This document shows, one piece after another, positions 46,480-64,000 of a DNA stretch of 64,000 bases (the stretch's first letter is position 1; every line of letters begins with the position of its first letter). The translations under genes were made by a program, and so were the position numbers. The notes beneath the pieces were generated by a model, which was not told the origin of the DNA, ran no database searches, and worked only from the letters and a program-made list of their open reading frames with translations. This stretch comes from Lunularia cruciata (Eukaryota > Streptophyta > Marchantiopsida > Lunulariales > Lunulariaceae), in NCBI GenBank assembly GCA_948567375.1, contig OX419756.1, positions 59,844,333 to 59,908,332 on the forward strand. Direction: 5' to 3'.

Positions 46480-49215
46480 ATAATTACATTAATATAAAAT
46501 TTATTTAATAATAATTTAAGCTAGATTTAAGGTTTCAGATTTTATCTAAATTTTATTCTCCTATTATTCTAACAGCTAATTAAGCGATATTATGTAAAAA
46601 ACCCATAGTTTCCAAAATATAGTAGAATTGTATTTAAATTTTAATATTCTCCTGATAACACAAGAATAAAATAAAAGTGTAAGGCTAAAATAAATCTGTA
46701 GTTATGAAAATTGTGGAGCCAGAATTTCTTTTCCTCATGCTTGATTGTAACAACTTTGGTGGGTTCTAATTTGTCTTATGTATACTCTACTGAACTCTCA
46801 TCGACCGACCCAGCTCTCATTTCACCAGGTCTTACTTAGTTTCTTAGTCAGATGTCGATGCTCGCATAGGAAGTTAACTCCCAGTATCTGTATTAACTCC
46901 CAATATCGTCACACATGAAGTTATCGTTGAACAACTATTGGTTATTGTAAGTTCGTTTGTTTCGAGCATAACGGATACCATGTTAATTGCATGCACTTTA
47001 ATTTATTGAACGCTGATATAAAATAAGTCCCAAAATCTATGCTATACTCTGTACTACTCTGTTTATCTATCATATCAATCCACGATTTATTAAATTCCAT
47101 GCATTTTTAGGGCTTATTGATTGTCGACTCTTTTCTTCCTTCTGCTTTTTGTGGACCTGATCTTCCATAAATACTATAGATATGTCGGGAAGGGGTCCGA
47201 TCTTGTGGTTTTACTTTATTTTCACAAGACAAGACTGATCCTGCTTCCAACAATCACATTACATTGCATCCATACCTATAAAAGCTAAAACTCTTTACTC
47301 TAAGTTAGATAGCAATAGTTGCAATTGAATTGGAACTCGTTATGGGAAATTCTGTGGAGTGTAACTTTGCTCTTTGTGCCGGAAGTTGCCAATGGGCACT
47401 TGTCATAGTTAGACGCTGTCACTAGTACATTCCAGGGACGACCGGGCCCGAGCGATGATGTCCCGTTTACGTTCTCCTAGATTGAGTAAATTTCTCTCGT
47501 TGTGAGGACGAGATTCTTTGTTGTGTTATGAGCAGGCCCTTGTTTTGTTGCGTAGCAAGTTTTTCTCACGAGACAAGAGGGATCCTTCCCACAACGATCT
47601 CAGTTATGAATGACAACTAGAGTTTTTTGAAACCAGTGGGGTGTCCTTTGGAAAAGAATTGCTCTGCAAAAGATGAGGTAAGGAGAAGGATTTTGAGTGA
47701 ACCATTTTCCGTTCTTCATGAGGAAACTTGTAGGTTGTCGATTAGGACTGCGGTGACGAGCATAAGCAGTACATTGATTCCAAGTTCGTACGTCGTCGTT
47801 GGGTCCAGGTTGTGAGCTATCAAATTTCTGTCTTTCACGGTCCTGTTTTGTGGCACCCCACTCAGGCTAGCTAAGAAGAAAACAAGGCAGTTTCTTTCAA
47901 CTGCATGTATAAACTCGATCACAATTTTACAATAGGACTCTCTTTCGGCAGAATTAAACCATATGACCTTGTTTCTATAATTTCTGCACGAATTTTCAAT
48001 ATGATCATGTTTCAAAAAATTTCACAATAATACACTGTTTCTTGTTGGAGATTCGCTGCCATGCTACTTACTTCCAGATGCCCTTCTCGCATCTTGGGTA
48101 GCACACAGACGGACTAAACTAAGTCTCGATCATGCTCCATCTGATCTCAGTTTGAAACTCGTCGATGTCCAAAGCTTTCTATGGGCGTTGCGTACAAAAC
48201 TCTTTCCACAAAGTCAAACGGACCGCTCAAGACCTGAAGTCCCAAAGAAAAGGTTATTATGTGAAATTTTCTGGACCAGAGTCATTGCGTGAAATTCCAG
48301 CCAAAGCAAAGTCATATTGTGAAATTTCTCCATTTTTAACCATGGGTTGTGCATGAAGCCCGTTTATACCGGGGATCCATGAGATATGGGAGCAGGAGCG
48401 GTTCGTTTATGCTGGGGATATTTATACGTTATAAACACTGCTCGACAGAAGCTTTTATTCAGTGGGAAATGCGCTTGCCAATGAGAGAATTGTAGAAGAC
48501 TACGCTTACGAAGAGAGCTCAGGAACTACTGCGAAAAGCAAAATTTGATAACCTCCACGATGATATCATATATGACAATCTTACATATATGTATCATCAG
48601 ATACTCTGCGGAGGCTGACAAGCTGGTAAGATTCGTACCTTCAACATCCAGAGCAACTGTTTACATATCTGTAGCAAACGGATTATTTTAGTCAGTGTGG
48701 AAATCCCAAGACTTTTTCCATAGCTGCCAGTTACCACCACAATACAGATTCGGGGACTTCAGGTTTTCTCCCTTCTTCCAATCGTTACACTACTTGCACT
48801 GGTGGTCTTCATGGTAGAAACTCGTCTGGCAAAGAATAGTAGCAGGTGGGGGGGACTCTTACTGGACTGTCTTCCTTCTTCCAGGACGAAAGGTTATAGA
48901 TTGTCCGATTGAAAGTCAGTTATAAACAGTTCGTTCATTCCACAGAAGTTCCAGTCAGTATCTCTTATATTTACGATACACCATTCTGAGGGAGTCCTAA
49001 GCTCACATGAAAACATGTATAAAATTCACCTGCAGAGATCGCATATATCAAGAGTTACCGTTACATTCCGACTGGTGTATCCAGGTATCATTTGAGCGAA
49101 TGTGGAGAGATCTAAAACGAATGCATCGTATATCTACTGCATACATAAAATGCGCAGAATGATAAATTTGTCTTGGCTTTTGCAAATTAAAGCTTCCGGG
49201 GGATCTGTCAGTGAG
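46480..49215. other. No gene recognised
   Basis: Frames at 47627-47815, 47716-48015 and 48165-48356 have no recognised domain. Confidence 0.35.
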
Positions 49216-49677
49216 CATCATAAAACTCTTGTTAACTAGTGAAAGTTAACTAGTCAGCTAGTTTACTGTCAACTTGCTAAATATGTTCTGAACTTTCACT
49301 TGCCAACGACTTTCACCTGCCAACTGGTTAACTAACTCAATCAATAAAACTTTCACCTCCCTAGCTCGTCTCTAGGCGTATCATTCTTAAAGTTTATCTC
49401 TTGACTTCTGGGTTGATTTCGCTATTTCTTTTCAGTTTGTTGCATTGTTATCTACACATGTAGGCGTGCTAACTAGTTGACTAGTTGGTAGTTCCTGACT
49501 TTCACTTGCCAACTAACTTTCACCTGCCAACTAGTTAACTAACTCAATCAATAGAACTTTCACCTCCCTAGTTCGTCTCAAGGCGTATCATTCTTAAAGT
49601 TTATCGCTTGACTTCTGGGTTGATTTCGCTATTTCTTTTCAGTTTGTTGCATTGTTATCTACACATGTAGGCGTGCT
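49216..49677 (+). repeat. 180-bp near-identical tandem repeat with AACTAGTT motifs
   Basis: 49292-49470 and 49498-49677 are near-identical (ACTTTCACTTGCCAAC ... ACACATGTAGGCGTGCT). The 27-nt spacer and the left flank are rich in AACTAG/CTAGTT half-palindromes. Within each unit CTTTCAC(C/T)TGCCAAC is itself repeated. Confidence 0.9.
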
Positions 49678-49679
49678 AT

Positions 49680-51800
49680 CTACCAACAAAATAACTCAAA
49701 GTTTCTGTCTAGTACTCTATTATAGTTTCATTCTATTCATTGTCATTTCTCATTTTGCATACAAATCTACGAGCAGAAAAGCCAAAGAATCCACCACCAT
49801 TCTTAAGACGCACTCCTCTACTTACGGTGCTCTCCCATCGCGATTCACAAACTTGATTGCTTCAGAAACAGAAAAATCGTTGTACTGTGACATAAGTCTT
49901 GAATAGATTTGTAGTCGTCGTGCGAGGTTGTAACTGACTCATCAACTCTATCGATGTTGAGTTAGGCCTTATCCCAGTGCCGAGTTCTGCGATATCATTT
50001 ACGAGATCATTTGATTACTCGTGAGAGACAGAGCATGGTTGAAACTAGATTGCTGGTTGAGACTACAGAGAATGGAACACAGAAGTACAATTTGAAACAG
50101 ATCCAGCAATGGCACGAGCAAAGACCTTGAACAACACAGTGTTGGTTATGATGATGATCGCTGGACTTCTGCGAAGTGTTCAGCTTTAACGTTCACTGTG
50201 AATTGGACATTTCATTCTACTCCAATACAGTACGATGACTGGGCCAGTGAACGAAACTTTTGTATTGGGTGACAAACTTTGTAAGTGACAGTCCCGTCTT
50301 CGAATCTCTGTTATGTCTCGAAGTAGATCGTAACCTTATCAGACACGATTTAAACTGAGATTTAAACTTCTTGTAATCAGGATGGTTTGCTTTCCGATGA
50401 ATTCTTAAAATCAGGTGAAGAACCAGTAAAGCTCATGAGCTCAAGTGGAATTGCACCTTTTACGCATGGTCGCATGCAATGAAATCTCTCTCAGCAGGAA
50501 ATGAGGAGATGATAGCATGATTCTTCCGAGATTGGTAGTTTGCGTTATTGCAACATACCAGCTACTTTTGGGTACCAGAATTAGCAAGTCGCAAATTTGC
50601 ATTACCGTATTTTTTATCATAATCAGAATCTGTCCGCAGTATTTGTCTTCGATTCATCCAACAATGTGTTTGAAGTAAGCCAGGGAAACATGGATAACTG
50701 CGTAACAACCAGCCCGATTCAAAAGTACGAAAGAGTCAACGCGACAGCGACTTTGTCTTGAGCGGATTCACTCGCTTCATTTGTGGAGTACCTGGCCATT
50801 GTGCCGCAAACATGAAGATGAAGGTGGGAGTTTCGGCAACTGCTGGAGTTCCAGAACGTTTACTTGGTGGAATCCCTGACGTACCACGAATGCGCCGGGG
50901 ATTAACTGGATGTAAATTACACGTTGTTCAGATCTAATTTTGGGGGGTAGATTTAAGGTTTAGATCTTGCATTGAAAATGATATCTTATTTTGTGAGTAT
51001 TAGCAGTGAGAATATCTAACAGATGATGCTTTTCTTTGATTTGAAAGCGAAAAGAAGGACAAAATATATGAAGCACTTTGGAGGTAGAATGCACCATTTG
51101 CACTTGGTTTCCTCGAGCTCGATCGAGTTCCATGTATCACACACGATACATTCAAGAGGTTTGCTAGGGCGAGCGCAGACCGTATTCGGACGCAACACTG
51201 ATTGACATTTAGTCCAAACGTAGCAGGTTCGTCGTATCTACTTCGAACTACAGGCAATAGATGGCAGTTCCACGATTGTAACAAGTTGTCATGGTATTTT
51301 ATCTATTATGAGCAATATATGAGGTCTTGTCTGATGAACATCCGCTTCATCCTCCCGCATGTACACATGTGCATGCATTAGCACTAGTGCTGGTCTTGCT
51401 AATATTCCGTGGAGGTCATAACCACTAACATTACACTTTTTCCGCGTACATAGCGACTGGAATTTCTATCAAGCGCTATGGGTACACGACATTACAGTCC
51501 ACTGCAATCTATGGCTCCTTCAGCCTGTCCTGATTATGAAAATTTTATGTGCTTTCTGCTACATCACTAAAGATTTTGTCATCCTCTCGTTCCTCTCTTT
51601 GGAGAAGTCTTTGAAACTCGCAAACTCTCATCGGTACTCATTTATATTCAGGGTACTCGCTCGGCGTTTCCAAGGGGTCGTCACCAGGGGGTACTCGCTC
51701 TGAAAAGTACTGAAGAGCGTCGGCATAGCTCCAACCGAACTCGAACATAACTCGAACGTCAGCACAACTCCAAACCATTAAAGAGTTGCAGAAATTTGAT
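49680..51800. other. No gene recognised
   Basis: The open frames at 49652-49906 and 51000-51284 match nothing I know. Confidence 0.35.
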
Positions 51801-51804
51801 CGGT

Positions 51805-53037
51805 TCATGGCGGTAACAGGCATGAACCATGTAGCATGGCAGTAAGCATCCTAGTGACGGCCCTGATTATGGCTTGACTTCTTGACACATCGTGGGAAGT
51901 TTCCACCTCAGGAACCGCTGGCCAAACTCTCGTGTTTTTTATCTTAGGAACAACAAAGGATTTTTCATGTTTTTCTTCTTCCTTTCTTAGAATCTCGAGG
52001 GCACTATGAGCAGCCAGTTTCTTTGCCATACACTTCCTCCGGTTAGTCGCCGAAGCTATCAACTTCTCGTTCAGGTGAATCTCCATGACGTAAGTGTAAC
52101 TATCGCCGCGATGACAGTGAAACTTCAGAGCTCGAGGTTTGCATCCTTTTAGGCATCGGAATACCAACTCGCTCACTGGATGTTTAAGCATGGTCTGAGG
52201 TGTTACAATCGGTTGGAAAAATGGCTTGAAAACCTGCAAACAAATATTTTCATAACGGATCCTCCTACAAACTGCTAGTAAAGCTTTCGACCAACATACC
52301 AAGCATGCATAACGTAAGGCACAATGTGAAAGCAAGGCAAAACATTCAGCATCTCCGAAGTTACCTCCCAGACCACTACGTCCTGCATGTTGGAGTCGAT
52401 GTAAACTGCACCTGCCACCGATTCCAGAAGATCTCCCAGCACTTTGGGTGCTTTGAGGTTACCGAGGCCAAACGGGTTCAGTCCTGGTTTATTGAGTTCA
52501 TTCTGGATATCTTCAGCGAAATCATCGATCTGCAAACAACCAAATACTCGGGATTATGAACACAATCTTGAAACAACAATTCTCAAAGTACAATATCCAC
52601 TAGTTGTAAGCTATCTACTGAAATATTACAACTGAAACACACAAAGGATACAGTAATCCAGCACACGCTCACACCGGTACCTTAGTTCGTGTTGGTTCTG
52701 GTGCCTCACGCAGATAGAGGTGGAATTTGTGTTTGAGAGCAACTCGTGCAAAGTTCTCATTATTGATAGTTGCCTGCCGCAGCTCTGTTAAAACACATGG
52801 GGTAAGACCAGGATGAGTCACGAACAAATACTTCGTCACTAGATAGTTCAAAACTGCATCACCAACGCATTCAAACCGTTGATAATTTGATGAACCATAT
52901 GTTACTGCGTCTGCTAAGAGAGAACGTGTTCTGAACTTATATCCAATTGTCGTCTCCAAATCTTCCAGATTCTCATCCGGAACGAACTGCGCTATAGCTG
53001 CTGTCCTCATTGAATCTGAGTCAAACGAAACACTCAT
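51805..53037 (-). CDS. RNase III-like protein (RTL type) with one RNase III domain and one dsRBD
   Basis: Expected to cleave double-stranded RNA. Three exons on the minus strand: 53037-52681, 52529-52365, 52233-51805; 316 residues; GT-AG introns of 151 and 131 bp. The RNase III domain spans about 24-170. Its signature at 51-63 reads NYQRFECVGDAVL, keeping the acidic E56 and D60 of (L)E..GD. The second acidic pair is D152/E155 in PKVLGDLLESVAGAVYID. A double-stranded RNA-binding domain lies at about 191-257 (HPVSELVF, YVMEIHLNEKLIASA, AKKLAAHSALEIL). The layout fits plant RTL proteins such as RTL3, which act apart from Dicers. All four acidic residues are present, so activity is plausible. Start: ATG at 53037; an in-frame ATG 31 codons upstream gives a hydrophobic extension and is less likely. 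Confidence 0.85.
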
Positions 53038-53039
53038 AG

Positions 53040-54080
53040 CTAACAAAAGAACTCTCCAAATTGAACTATGAACGAACGTTAGGAACTCGAACCAAATGGA
53101 GTGAAGAAGTATGGTGAAAGCGAAAGACAAAGAAGAAATAGCGAGTTACCAATGTGGTGAATAAAACGATTCGAAGATCTGAAGGAGCGATTTTGAGAGG
53201 GAAACAACCTTACCGTGACAAGCGTTTGTGAAGATGAATCTGAGTTGGAAGATAAGCTTTCGTTGTTGAATTAGACATGTCACCAGCAACTGATCTAGAC
53301 ATGTCAACAACGGCAAGTACACATTCAGACAAGGATATGAGAGACAGAAGAGTGAGATGAAATAACATTATCCAAAATCAAATGAATATGCTTTCATTAC
53401 TATATCACTAATATTAGTGGGATGAAATAATATGTATTTTCAATTTCGGATACCAAATTAAACTGAATGAATCCATTGTAGTTTGTTTATATTATTTGTA
53501 ATTTATGGTGATTATCACTTATTGATATAATGGTTATGGATCACTAGACCTCTCCTTAAAGACCAAGTCCCCATGGCATTTGGTTGGGAATTTTAGTGAA
53601 AAATTTGTAAAAATTGAACATACTAACAAATGAACCAAAATTTATTAAAGATTAAAAGTTTTGCCATTTGGATTAATTTAATACCAAGAGAATAATAAAC
53701 GAATTTTTTTATGGATTCTATTCATAATTGAATATTATGCTCGTTCAACTTGCTTACATATGAAGGTGAATATTGTGTTGGTATACTTTAATTGTTCAAT
53801 TTGATTATCATCCGAACTAAATCCTTCAATTCCTTAGCTTACTTTTGCACTCTAGTATCACTTGGAAAAAATTTTCAGCTTATATGCCTTTCCCCATTGA
53901 GAGGTTGTAGAGTAATTTGAGTTTAATTTCCAAATCGATTTTACATTTTAATTTGATTGCTTGCTTCTCTCCATCTTTCCAATCTAAATCTTCTTTTTCC
54001 CGAAATTAAATTTTGTTCGTTAGATAGCGTTTACATTCTAAGTTTGCTATGCTTACTTTTTCATTTCAATATTGGTCATT
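53040..54080. other. Upstream region of the RTL gene, no other gene recognised
   Basis: It holds a small repeat, TAGACATGTCA, twice at about 53270 and 53302, flanked by GTTGTTGA and TCAACAAC. AT-rich beyond 53380. Confidence 0.4.
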
Positions 54081-54084
54081 CTTA

Positions 54085-54430
54085 TCTTATATCTTCATTC
54101 CAAGTTACCTTGTCTTTGTTATTCACTTACCTTAGAATTTTAAGTTGGTTTTTGGCTTGTCATGAATTCCTTCCCTCCGAACCCTTTCTTTAGAATGTCT
54201 AATTTAATTTGTCTTTGGTATTCATTTATCTCAGCATTTAACGTTTGGTTTTTTGTTATTAATATAGGCTTAACACTTTATGTTTAGTCTTCGGCAGGTC
54301 ATGATTTCCTTTCATGAATTCTTTCTGTTAGATGTTTAATTTTTGGTTGTCTTTGTTTTTCAATTACCTTGATATTTTAACGTTGTTTCTAGCTTTTCAT
54401 TCTTGTTTCATTGAAACCATTTCTTTTCTT
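54085..54430 (+). repeat. Degenerate T-rich tandem repeat, about 3 units
   Basis: A unit of roughly 110-130 bp, TTGTCTTTG.TATTCA.TTACCTTA..ATTTTAA.GTTGGTTTTTG..TGTCATGA, recurs imperfectly about three times. It gives long hydrophobic frames that are not genes. Confidence 0.6.
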
Positions 54431-54434
54431 TTGA

Positions 54435-55460
54435 TTGTTTGTTTGCTTTGGGGTTTTTGGTTGGTTCTTTTTATTTTGACTTCCTTCGGTGTGGGGTTTG
54501 CCTCTGCATTTTCAAGTTTGCTTTAGTTCATCATGGAGTTTAGGTTTTCCTTAACTTGCTGTGTGCTATCTTCACACGTAAGGTATCTTGCTTTGATTGA
54601 TATGATACAACTATGATATGACTATGATATTGATGATGTTATGTCTTACTATAATGCTATGAGGTCTATGGTCTTGGTAGACGAACTAAGCGAGATAATA
54701 GGGTATGCATTTTGGAACTTAAAACCATGGATCCTCCTTAATCCCCACGATGGCAAATTAAATATAAATATAAATTTTAAATTTTCGAGCTACGCTTCCC
54801 ATATGATTATCTTGGCATCATGGGATAATTTACTCAAGCATCCGTAATGATTTAACGTTTTGGGTTCTAGATCTTGGTGTATGTAAGTTATTAGCCAATG
54901 AACAAACTTCATATCTATGAAATTTTTAGCTTAGTCAACACAATACATTAAAATGAAGTCCCATTAATTGATTTCCAAACCTTTTTCAAAAGTTTGTTTT
55001 TCACCTAATTTTCAACCATCAAAATTAATCGTGATATTATACAATAAGTTTATGTTTAAAAAAATAGTAAATTCTACATGGCTGAAATAGACGCCGTGGA
55101 ATCAGCATTTCATGCATTTGTTTTGATACAAAAATAATGAGCGTTTAGAATTTAAACCAGTCCAAAACCACGCAATATTATAAAACTGAAATGAAGGCAC
55201 GAGTGTATCGTGGGGTGAGATAAAATTTCGTGTGTAATACCAAGAATTGTGTACAAGCTGCTTAGCAAACGTAAATGATTTCTATGAATGACTTGAAGAA
55301 ATTAAGATCAGTATGAAGCTCTTGGTCCTCTTATTGTTTGCACACCAAGAAGACACTAATTACATATATATAAGAACTCACCTCAAAGTATAGAGACTTG
55401 ACTAGTTTTAACTGGTGCAGTATTCATCGTCCAACCTTGTTATATCTAATTCTAAAATTC
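54435..55460. other. No gene recognised
   Basis: AT-rich intergenic sequence. Confidence 0.35.
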
Positions 55461-55465
55461 TCATA

Positions 55466-55780
55466 TTGATGCTATCGGGGCTTAGCCCATTTTACCTATT
55501 TTGCCTCTCCCTTGTACGGCGCCCGTCCTTCGTGTGTTCTACGTGGTCGCCGTATTCAATCACGAAATGAAACCACACCTAGTACACTGAACTTGCCACG
55601 TGGCTGTTGAAAAGACAAATCAAATTGAATGTCTCCATAGATAAAAAACCAGGGTACTATTTCCGACAATTATGGGTACGGAAGGTAGATAGATACCTGG
55701 CTAAAGTAGAAGGCGACCGCGTATTAGAGAAGGATGGGAAGATCCCATCAAGCCGTACAAGGGAGAGATGGCTAAATGGG
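55466..55780. repeat. Inverted pair of LINE-like tails (foldback)
   Basis: A forward tail (55466-55556: GGGGCTTAGCCCATTTTACC, CTCTCCCTTGTACGGC, TGGTCGCC) and an inverted one (about 55699-55780: AAGGCGACCGCG, GATGGGAAGATCCCATCAAG, CGTACAAGGGAGAGA) lie 140 bp apart. The transcript could fold on itself. Confidence 0.7.
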
Positions 55781-55789
55781 TTCTCACTT

Positions 55790-56260
55790 CTCTGATATAT
55801 GGAAAGTAAACAAATCAAACCTTTTCAAGGAGATCTGATTGGCACAGCATGTAGAGCTGACTCTGGAGTAAATTAGTCTTTCTCAATCACATCAATCATG
55901 AGGTGTCACTACTACCATAACTTCTTCTCGTTCTGTGTTTCGACTGCAAATACTTCTTCCCCCTAGAGTTCTGCCTGCTCTCACTAGCCAGCATCTCATC
56001 TGTGTAACATCTCTAGTTTCGCCGCAGATGGTGGGTGATCCATGACGACTCAACTAGACAGAACAACTAGGTCTTTTAGAAAGCAATTTGCTCTGAAACA
56101 AAACGTGAGAAACTGGTGACATATTCATGCGAGATTCTAGTTCTTACAACTCCTTGATCGCAAAAAAGCTTCGTCAATGACGTCAAACTCGTTGGGTTAG
56201 AGTAAGAGAAAGCCGTATTACATCAACTTTTCTGTTGGAGTTTTGCTGTTGTACATCACT
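55790..56260. other. No gene recognised
   Basis: Intergenic sequence between two LINE-like tails. Confidence 0.35.
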
Positions 56261-56266
56261 AGCGAA

Positions 56267-56356
56267 GAAGACCATTCTATTCTACTTTATAGTGAAAAAA
56301 GGCGACCGCGTAGGAAAAATGAAGGATGGGAAGACCATTCTATTCTACTTTATAGT
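56267..56356 (-). mobile_element. Minimal LINE-like tail insertion with 27-bp flanking repeats
   Basis: A 36-bp piece (56294-56329, GGCGACCGCGTAGGAAAAAT and neighbours) equals the last bases of the dispersed tail on the minus strand. Its flanks 56267-56293 and 56330-56356 are exact 27-bp direct repeats (GAAGACCATTCTATTCTACT plus TTATAGT). GAAGACC also belongs to the tail, so the target duplication is 20-27 bp. Confidence 0.75.
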
Positions 56357-56359
56357 TAG

Positions 56360-57331
56360 ACATAACCTAGATTTCGACTAGTTTATGATATACATCACTC
56401 TCCCGTACCAAAGATACTCCTCAATGCTTAACTCTTGATTGATATTCACAATGCTCAACTTTGACTGATGTTTTCTAGTTGGAAATAAAAATGGGGAATG
56501 TTAAAGAACCAGTGTTAGATCGCACAACTAAATAAAGTCTTCGATGTTGTACAAAATTTGAAGTTATTTTTTTAGCATGTCTCCTTTTTTAGGCTCAAAC
56601 TAGTAGATACAACCTGATTTTCAGATACGCAATCCAAGGGCCCTTAAGTTTGGGAAACAGGGCATGAAGGGCCAGCGTCGATCTGTCCATGGTGGACAAA
56701 AGGACAAAAGAAAGGATCTTAAAATCCACTTGTTTAATGAGGTAGGCGCCTTTACCGACGTCATGGGGGATGGGCGGATTATTCTTATCTCAAATCATCC
56801 CGCGCGTGTGCTGTGGAGGTGCCTACTCACCAACTCCTACCATCGCTATTTTATTTGGACCGTCTCTTCCCACCAGACTGCCTAAAGATCCCGCTAACCT
56901 TTCGTCGGATCGTGAACTCTTCCTTCCTTCTGCCGTGAGAAATCTTACCGACGCTAAGTTTAGAGGGACTTTCACTCCGTTGAGTTGTGAGGTTGAAACG
57001 CACGGAAAGCTTATTGTTCACAGATAAGTCGAGGTTAGGAATCGTGGAATATTCCCACTGGTGAAGCCAATTTCAACATTTCTTTATTTCAGAGGGGTGG
57101 TCCTCTCTAGGCACCCTCCTCGAGAGCATCTGGGAATATTCTCAGGGATACACTTGTCTTGTTTCGATATTCCTCGTGTAAACATCAATCAATCTGCTCT
57201 TTCACGTTCTTGTGCCTCGGGGAGAGCAGAGGCTTTCATGTTAAGAGGGTGAGAAGTGGGAGGGTGCATTGTAGGTCGATCGAAGGGCGTTCACCCAAAC
57301 CTGTTTGATTGAGCGTCTCGGCACATTTGCA
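56360..57331. promoter_or_regulatory. Upstream region of the PFP gene
   Basis: Frames at 56664-57027 do not resemble PFP. The region should hold promoter and 5' UTR, and no core element is clear. Confidence 0.35.
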
Positions 57332-63025
<5,694 letters not shown>

Positions 63026-64000
63026 ATGAAACTTCGTCAAACTTGTAGGTTCTACGTAGCTTGTCCTTTCTCCACATGCATCGTTCTCTCATGTTGCATG
63101 GGGTTATCTGCTCTCAAAAGTCGACCGTAAACGCTCATTACCCAAATGCATGAACTTTTCTAATTCTGTTATGCTTTCTGCATAAACGATACATTTTTGT
63201 GTCACTGTGTCAGCTCTGAAATTTCAGAAATACAGTCCAATGCTCATTCTCAATAAGAGGACTGCACGAAGCAAGTAGCTTGTGCGTCTACCTGAGCTTG
63301 CACCGTATTTTCTATTTTCCACAGTTCTGTTGCGAGTGTGGACTCAACCATGAAAGTCAGAAGACTTCCATGTCAACATGAAATGAACTCCAGCTTCTCT
63401 AAGGTTCCTGCTCTAGCCCGTGCTCCAAATCCACGGTGTACTCCGTCCACAGCCCTTTTGGTCCCGTGGAATTCAGATGCATAAACGTGTGCCAAAAATA
63501 AAAATGTCAAATATATTAATGTGCATTTCATTCTTGTTGTTGCTCCAATCCATTATAGTCTCTAATCTCATCCTTTTGCTGATGTCCAGGACATCACGTT
63601 TATATTAACCTGTAAGTACTATTTTCAAGTGTGTAATAATATCTGCCCTAGTGCTTCCGCCTAGCTTTTCCAGTCGAGCCTTTACTTCCAGTTCTGTTGA
63701 AATCAACAGTCTCCTCTTCCCTACTTGCATCACGTAGACTGTGTCCTCTATCTGTTGATTTCTCTTTCCAAAGGTCCCCAATTTGATTTCTCCGTTTCCT
63801 AGTGAACGGAAGGAATTACCTCATACTAAACACTTTCAGATACCAGGGCTCACCTTTATTGGCCGAGCTTTGCCAAACTAGACGTACACCTACGGTTAAT
63901 TCCATTACATTAATCTCCATTTACTCAATACACCTACGGGATAATCGATCTTCCTTAATCCGGTCTACTTCAGTCTATCTGAATCTTTCTCGGCCAGCTC
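63026..64000. other. Downstream of PFP, no gene recognised
   Basis: Probably 3' UTR and intergenic sequence. The frame at 63420-63608 has no support. Confidence 0.4.

Noticed and set aside
54000..54530. Hydrophobic frames suggesting a small membrane protein
   Set aside because: They come from T-rich tandem repeats.
56664..57027. Open frames upstream of PFP
   Set aside because: No resemblance to PFP or another family. The true start is better placed at 57332.

Overview
The window looks like nuclear DNA of a land plant. Four split protein genes with short GT-AG introns are scattered through a repeat-rich, AT-leaning background full of decayed Ty1/copia elements, solo LTRs and a LINE-like family. 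The gene set is plant-like: an ER FKBP of the FKBP15 type, a plant RNase III-like (RTL) protein, and a PFP alpha-type subunit. I cannot place the species; a seed-free plant would fit but is not proven.

Layout. 1-5 kb: a solo LTR on the minus strand, then a collapsed copia element on the plus strand with both LTRs and a tRNA primer site. 5-11 kb: a degenerate non-LTR retroelement with reverse transcriptase and a C-terminal restriction-like endonuclease. It is interrupted by two LTRs of one family, each with a 5-bp target duplication. 11-15 kb and 20.5-29 kb: no gene recognised, only scattered tails of that element and a second truncated copy at 22.7-23.7 kb. 15.1-20.5 kb: a nearly complete but inactivated copia element on the minus strand. 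29-33.1 kb (minus): a secretory FKBP. 35-41.3 kb (plus): an AIM24-family gene in 11 exons. 41.4-51.8 kb: AT-rich DNA with tandem repeats and a copia scrap. 51.8-53 kb (minus): an RTL-type RNase III with a dsRNA-binding domain. 57.3-63 kb (plus): a PFP alpha-like gene in 19 exons.

The four host genes have no obvious shared pathway. The best find is inside the FKBP gene. Two homologous, mutually incompatible exons (91 and 88 nt, same phases) sit 43 nt apart and encode alternative versions of the active-site loop. The intron just upstream of them carries a perfect 60-bp inverted repeat. The AIM24 gene has a duplicated last 3' splice site that would give a second hydrophobic C-terminus. All exon structures were read by eye from splice consensus, frame continuity and family resemblance. 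No transcript evidence was available.
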